A stretch of 64,000 nucleotides of DNA from Pseudomonadota bacterium (GTDB lineage: Bacteria > Pseudomonadota > Gammaproteobacteria > Pseudomonadales > Azotimanducaceae). The DNA lies in assembly GCA_027624035.1 (NCBI GenBank), contig JAQBUI010000003.1, forward strand, positions 58,091 through 122,090, written 5' to 3'. A model generated the notes under the pieces. It did not search any database and was not told where the DNA came from. It worked only from the letters and a program-made list of their open reading frames with translations. This document shows, piece after piece, positions 60,855-64,000 of this stretch. Position 1 is the first letter of the stretch. Every line of letters starts with the position of its first letter. Both the position numbers and the translations under genes were made by a program.

Positions 60855-62174
60855 TTACAGGATATATCGGCTCAGATCCTGGTCATCTGCGAGATTCGAC
60901 AGGTGGCTGTCCACGTACGCGCCGTCGATCTCCTGCGCCATGGAACCACTCTGGTTGCCTGCGTCGAAGGAAATCTCTTCGAGCAGCCGTTCCATGACGG
61001 TATGCAGGCGACGGGCACCGATATTTTCAGTCGACTCGTTGACCTGCCAGGCGATCTGGGCGATTCGGTTGATGCCGTCAGCGGTAAAGGTCAGATCGAT
61101 GCCTTCCGTCTTCAGCAACGCCTGGTACTGTTCTGTCAGGGAGGCGTCGGGCTCGGTCAGAATTCGTTTGAAGTCCTCCACCGTGAGCGCCGCGAGTTCG
61201 ACTCTGATCGGCAGGCGCCCCTGCAGTTCCGGGATAAGGTCTGACGGCTTGGACAGATGGAAAGCACCCGAGGCAATAAACAGAATGTGGTCGGTGCGAA
61301 CCATGCCGTACTTGGTCGAGACATTGCTCCCCTCGATCAAGGGCAACAGATCGCGCTGCACGCCTTCACGGGAAACGTCGGCGCCGCCATGCTCGCCAGC
61401 CCGCGCGATCTTGTCCATCTCGTCGATGAATACGATCCCTGTCTGTTCGACCGCGTCCACCGCCTGGCTGCGCAGCTCGTCCTCGTTGACGAGGCGGGCG
61501 GCTTCCTCATCGGTGAGTTGACGCAGTGCATCCTTGACCGACAGCTTCTTTCGCTTGGCCTTGCCGGGCGAGAGGGAAGAGAACATGTTCTGGAGCTGGC
61601 TGGTCATTTCTTCCATGCCTGGTGGCGCCATGATCTCGACCCCAACGGACGGCGCCTGAACTTCAATCTCGATCTCCTGATCGTCAAGCTCGCCCTCACG
61701 AAGCTTCTTACGGAACACCTGGCGGGTGTTGGAACTGCGAGTCTCCCCGGTGTCCCTGGCGGCAGGCAGGATGGCATCCAGGACTCGCTCTTCGGCTGCA
61801 TCGGCTGCCCGTGGTCGTGATTTTGCGATCGCTTCGTCCCGCAGCAGCTTGATGGCGGCTTCCATCAGATCTCTGACGATGGACTCCACGTCCCGGCCAA
61901 CGTAGCCGACCTCGGTGAACTTGGTGGCCTCAACCTTGATAAACGGCGCACCCGCGAGGCGTGCAAGGCGTCGGGCGATTTCCGTCTTGCCGACTCCGGT
62001 CGGCCCGATCATGAGAATGTTCTTGGGCGAAATCTCTGCTCTCATGTGTTCGTCGAGTTGCAGACGTCGCCAGCGATTGCGCATCGCGATGGCAACGGCG
62101 CGCTTGGCATCCGTCTGGCCGATGATGTGCTTGTCAAGATCGTGAACGATCTCCCGTGGCGTCATATTCGACAT
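60855..62174 (-). CDS. hslU: ATP-dependent protease ATPase subunit HslU
   Basis: A 439-residue Clp/AAA ATPase that unfolds substrates for HslV. Motifs: [20 protein letters not shown] at the start, Walker [16 protein letters not shown], the pore loop of the family in [18 protein letters not shown], and Walker [12 protein letters not shown]. The I-domain (about residues 110-240) and sensor-2 segment [20 protein letters not shown] are present. It follows hslV after 42 bases. Confidence 0.96.
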   Translation of the reverse strand: MSNMTPREIVHDLDKHIIGQTDAKRAVAIAMRNRWRRLQLDEHMRAEISPKNILMIGPTGVGKTEIARRLARLAGAPFIKVEATKFTEVGYVGRDVESIVRDLMEAAIKLLRDEAIAKSRPRAADAAEERVLDAILPAARDTGETRSSNTRQVFRKKLREGELDDQEIEIEVQAPSVGVEIMAPPGMEEMTSQLQNMFSSLSPGKAKRKKLSVKDALRQLTDEEAARLVNEDELRSQAVDAVEQTGIVFIDEMDKIARAGEHGGADVSREGVQRDLLPLIEGSNVSTKYGMVRTDHILFIASGAFHLSKPSDLIPELQGRLPIRVELAALTVEDFKRILTEPDASLTEQYQALLKTEGIDLTFTADGINRIAQIAWQVNESTENIGARRLHTVMERLLEEISFDAGNQSGSMAQEIDGAYVDSHLSNLADDQDLSRYIL

Positions 62175-62216
62175 ATCCTGGTATCCTGGTTCGGTGTGAC
62201 TCGGACAGGCCCGCGC

Positions 62217-62762
62217 CTATTGGTCGCCGCCGATCTCTTCGATGGTGGTCTGGTGGTTGGTGTAGATACAGATCTCCGCGGCGATATTGAGGCTGGCTTC
62301 CACGATCTCCCGGGCGTTGAATTCGGTGTTGGCCACCAGCGCCATGGCGGCCGCCTTCGCGTACTGGCCACCAGAACCGATGCAGAGGATGCCATCGCTG
62401 GGTTCTATCACATCGCCGTTGCCGGTCACCAGCAGCGATGAATCCTGGTCAGCGACGATCAGCAATGCCTCGAGCCTGCGCAGGGCCCGGTCGGTACGCC
62501 ATTGTTTGGCGAGTTCCACTGCTGATCGCACGAGATTGCCCTGATGCTTGTCGAGCTGGCCCTCGAATCGTTCGAACAGCGTGAAGGCATCTGCCGTACC
62601 GCCGGCGAACCCCGCGATCACCTGATCCTTGTACAGGCGGCGAACCTTGCGGGCGTTTCCTTTCATGACGGTGTCGCCCATACTGACCTGGCCGTCGCCA
62701 CCGATGACCACATGGGACCCGCGTCTTACTGAGACAATTGTTGTGCCCTTATACTGTTCCAA
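62217..62762 (-). CDS. hslV: ATP-dependent protease peptidase subunit HslV
   Basis: A 181-residue N-terminal threonine protease, forming a two-ring dodecamer capped by HslU. After a six-residue leader (MEQYKG) comes [20 protein letters not shown]; the first Thr must be exposed by leader cleavage to act as nucleophile. Lys in [10 protein letters not shown] is also conserved. The start codon is TTG at 62762, with GGAG about 12 nt upstream. This leader-bearing form is seen in other genera. Confidence 0.94.
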   Translation of the reverse strand: MEQYKGTTIVSVRRGSHVVIGGDGQVSMGDTVMKGNARKVRRLYKDQVIAGFAGGTADAFTLFERFEGQLDKHQGNLVRSAVELAKQWRTDRALRRLEALLIVADQDSSLLVTGNGDVIEPSDGILCIGSGGQYAKAAAMALVANTEFNAREIVEASLNIAAEICIYTNHQTTIEEIGGDQ

Positions 62763-62871
62763 AATTGTACCGCTCCAAAATCAGCGTCCTTGTGAGTTCA
62801 TCGTGCAATCAATGGCTTGAGATGGGGGCCGATCGTTCGATTTCAAGGTGACACAGGCAGGCCAATGGCTT

Positions 62872-63444
62872 TCAGCGGTTCACACGGTAGGGTATCGCTG
62901 CGATTTGCGCCTGGGCCAGTTTGTCCTGTGCCCGGTTTAAATCCAGCTTGGCGTCAAGCGGCCCCACGATGACCCGGTGCCAGTCTTCACCATTGACTTT
63001 TACTTTTCGTGTGAATGCGTCAAGCCCCATCAGGATCAACTCCGCTCGCAGTTGGTCGGCATCCTTTGCAGACCTGAACGAGCCTGCCTGCAGGATATAC
63101 GCGAAGGTCTTTTCGGGAGCGCGGGGCCCGCTGCCATTGCCGCCAGGCTGCTCGATAATCGGCACTTCGGAGCGGGGGAATATCTCGTAGAAGTCCCACT
63201 GCATTTCCTCGATTTCCGGCGATGCGGCACTCGAAGGAGTTGGCTTTACCGGGACGGTGCTTTCGGAGTCAACCGGCATCCCGAATGACAGATAGACCAG
63301 AGCTGACACGAAGACGCCCGCGATAAATCCAGACCCGAACAGCGTCAGGCGAGGGCCGGGGCCCGCGGGTACGAAAGGGCGGCTGCCCGAACGATCCCCG
63401 GTGCCCTTTCTGGGCCGTGCTCGCTTTGCAAAATCCTGGGCCAT
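62872..63444 (-). CDS. SPOR-domain membrane protein (FtsN-like)
   Basis: A 190-residue protein: a basic cytoplasmic tail, one membrane helix (LFGSGFIAGVFVSALVYLSF, about residues 35-54), a proline-rich linker and a C-terminal SPOR domain (FAYILQAGSFRSAKDADQLR ... RVIVGPLDAKLDLNRA). SPOR domains bind denuded glycan strands at division septa. The position before hslV agrees with the FtsN-like gene of pseudomonads. It is shorter than E. coli FtsN. Confidence 0.88.
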   Translation of the reverse strand: MAQDFAKRARPRKGTGDRSGSRPFVPAGPGPRLTLFGSGFIAGVFVSALVYLSFGMPVDSESTVPVKPTPSSAASPEIEEMQWDFYEIFPRSEVPIIEQPGGNGSGPRAPEKTFAYILQAGSFRSAKDADQLRAELILMGLDAFTRKVKVNGEDWHRVIVGPLDAKLDLNRAQDKLAQAQIAAIPYRVNR

Positions 63445-63609
63445 TGTGCGTCCGGCACCTGATACATGATGTCGAATTGTATCACCTGCCAGAGAACCTC
63501 TGACTAATGTCTTTCCCTCGATAGAGGGGTTGGAGTCGTCCTCGAAATCGCAGATCTTCTGTGGGCGCCTGCCTTGCTCTCTCGAAAAAGTCCAGTCATC
63601 AGAGCTTTC

Positions 63610-64000
63610 CTAGAGCAGATCAGTGGGGTCCACATCCAGTGACCAGCGCAGGCCCGAACGGTTGCTCCGAGCGTTTTGCTCGGCACAGTTCACAACCGCC
63701 TGGGCAGTATCGTGGAGCATGCGCCTGGAAGATGCGGAGATGAGCAGCAACGCCCGATAACGTCCTGCCCGGCGTTCCATGGCCGACGGTACAGGGCCCA
63801 GCAGTTCCACCTGGGACCGGATGTCAGGAGGGTCATTGGACAGGGCTTGGTCTGCCAGCGTGTTCAGGAATTCGAGAGGTTCGTTGCGCTGCGGGCTTTG
63901 GGCACGAACAAGGGCATGATAGGCGAAGGGAGGGAGATGGTTGTCGCGTCTCTCCGACATGATACTTCGGGCAAACTGGCCGTAGCCGTCTTCGATCAAT
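63610..64000 (-). CDS. priA: Primosomal helicase PriA, C-terminal part (cut by window edge)
   Basis: The frame is open to the right edge. The visible 130 residues match the end of PriA: YGQFARSIMSERRDNHLPPF, then ELLGPVPSAMERRAGRYRAL and a LRWSLDVDPTDLL terminus, which lacks motif residues but has the family ending. PriA restarts stalled forks by loading DnaB. The pseudomonad order places argS between priA and the SPOR gene; it is absent here. About 165 bases without a gene separate the two. Confidence 0.9.
   Translation of the reverse strand, partial: LIEDGYGQFARSIMSERRDNHLPPFAYHALVRAQSPQRNEPLEFLNTLADQALSNDPPDIRSQVELLGPVPSAMERRAGRYRALLLISASSRRMLHDTAQAVVNCAEQNARSNRSGLRWSLDVDPTDLL

Overview
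The window is a chromosomal segment of a GC-rich gammaproteobacterium. The strongest evidence is conserved gene order: gpmI-envC-ctpA-yibQ opposite a rhodanese-grxC-secB run; priA, a SPOR protein, hslV-hslU, a DUF971 gene, ubiE, ubiB, hisI-hisE and tatABC, in the order known from Pseudomonas-like genomes; and glnA with ntrBC. No phage, complete insertion sequence or CRISPR array is visible. I cannot assign a genus from sequence alone.

Layout. 0-4.3 kb: end of an EamA transporter, a VapBC-type toxin-antitoxin pair, an amidohydrolase and the ABC-F ATPase ybiT. 4.3-13 kb: a palindromic REP-like element, then a minus-strand set of an unknown CxxC protein, pbpC (PBP1C) and yfhM (bacterial alpha-2-macroglobulin). 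13-20 kb: small metabolic genes (Gfo/Idh/MocA, GST, VOC, ABM), a MASE3-like HD-GYP protein and an ADP-ribosylglycohydrolase. 20-28 kb: the ovothiol synthase ovoA, an NhaC antiporter, an unrecognised coupled gene pair, a GT39-like membrane glycosyltransferase and a second GST. 28-36 kb: tRNA-Gly(CCC), a gene with a 9-nt coding repeat, hisB, a 13-nt tandem repeat, hisA, then the cell-envelope and glycolysis cluster. 36-40 kb: secB, a RIO-kinase fragment, an SDR, an APH-like kinase, a complete RIO kinase and trmL. 40-48.5 kb: ntrC, ntrB, a DUF4124 gene, glnA, a TusA-like and PP-loop pair, and typA. 48.5-55.5 kb: a pip homologue lacking its nucleophile, dtd, then an accessory stretch holding a hipA remnant, a CoA transferase, an RHH-GNAT fusion, a DUF4143 ATPase, a partial tatC copy, a PhyH oxygenase and an orphan. 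55.5-64 kb: tatCBA, hisE, hisI, ubiB, ubiE, DUF971, hslU, hslV, a SPOR protein and the end of priA.

How the parts work together. Nitrogen control is the clearest circuit. A GCACC-N5-GGTGC NtrC box lies about 104 bp upstream of a sigma54-type promoter before glnA. A second box covers the -35 region of the ntrBC promoter. Both boxes were read directly from the sequence. Histidine genes occur in two places (hisB-hisA and hisI-hisE), with hisH and hisF absent from the window. Several genes serve the envelope: pbpC and yfhM, envC, ctpA, the SPOR protein and Tat.

The best candidates for something undescribed are the coupled 113/529-residue gene pair at 23.7-25.7 kb, the RHH-GNAT fusion at 52 kb, and the CxxC protein downstream of pbpC. 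The window also holds several gene fragments: a tatC partial duplication, a RIO-kinase fragment and a hipA remnant. These mark past rearrangement. All functions are inferred from recognised motifs and gene order; no database search was possible.
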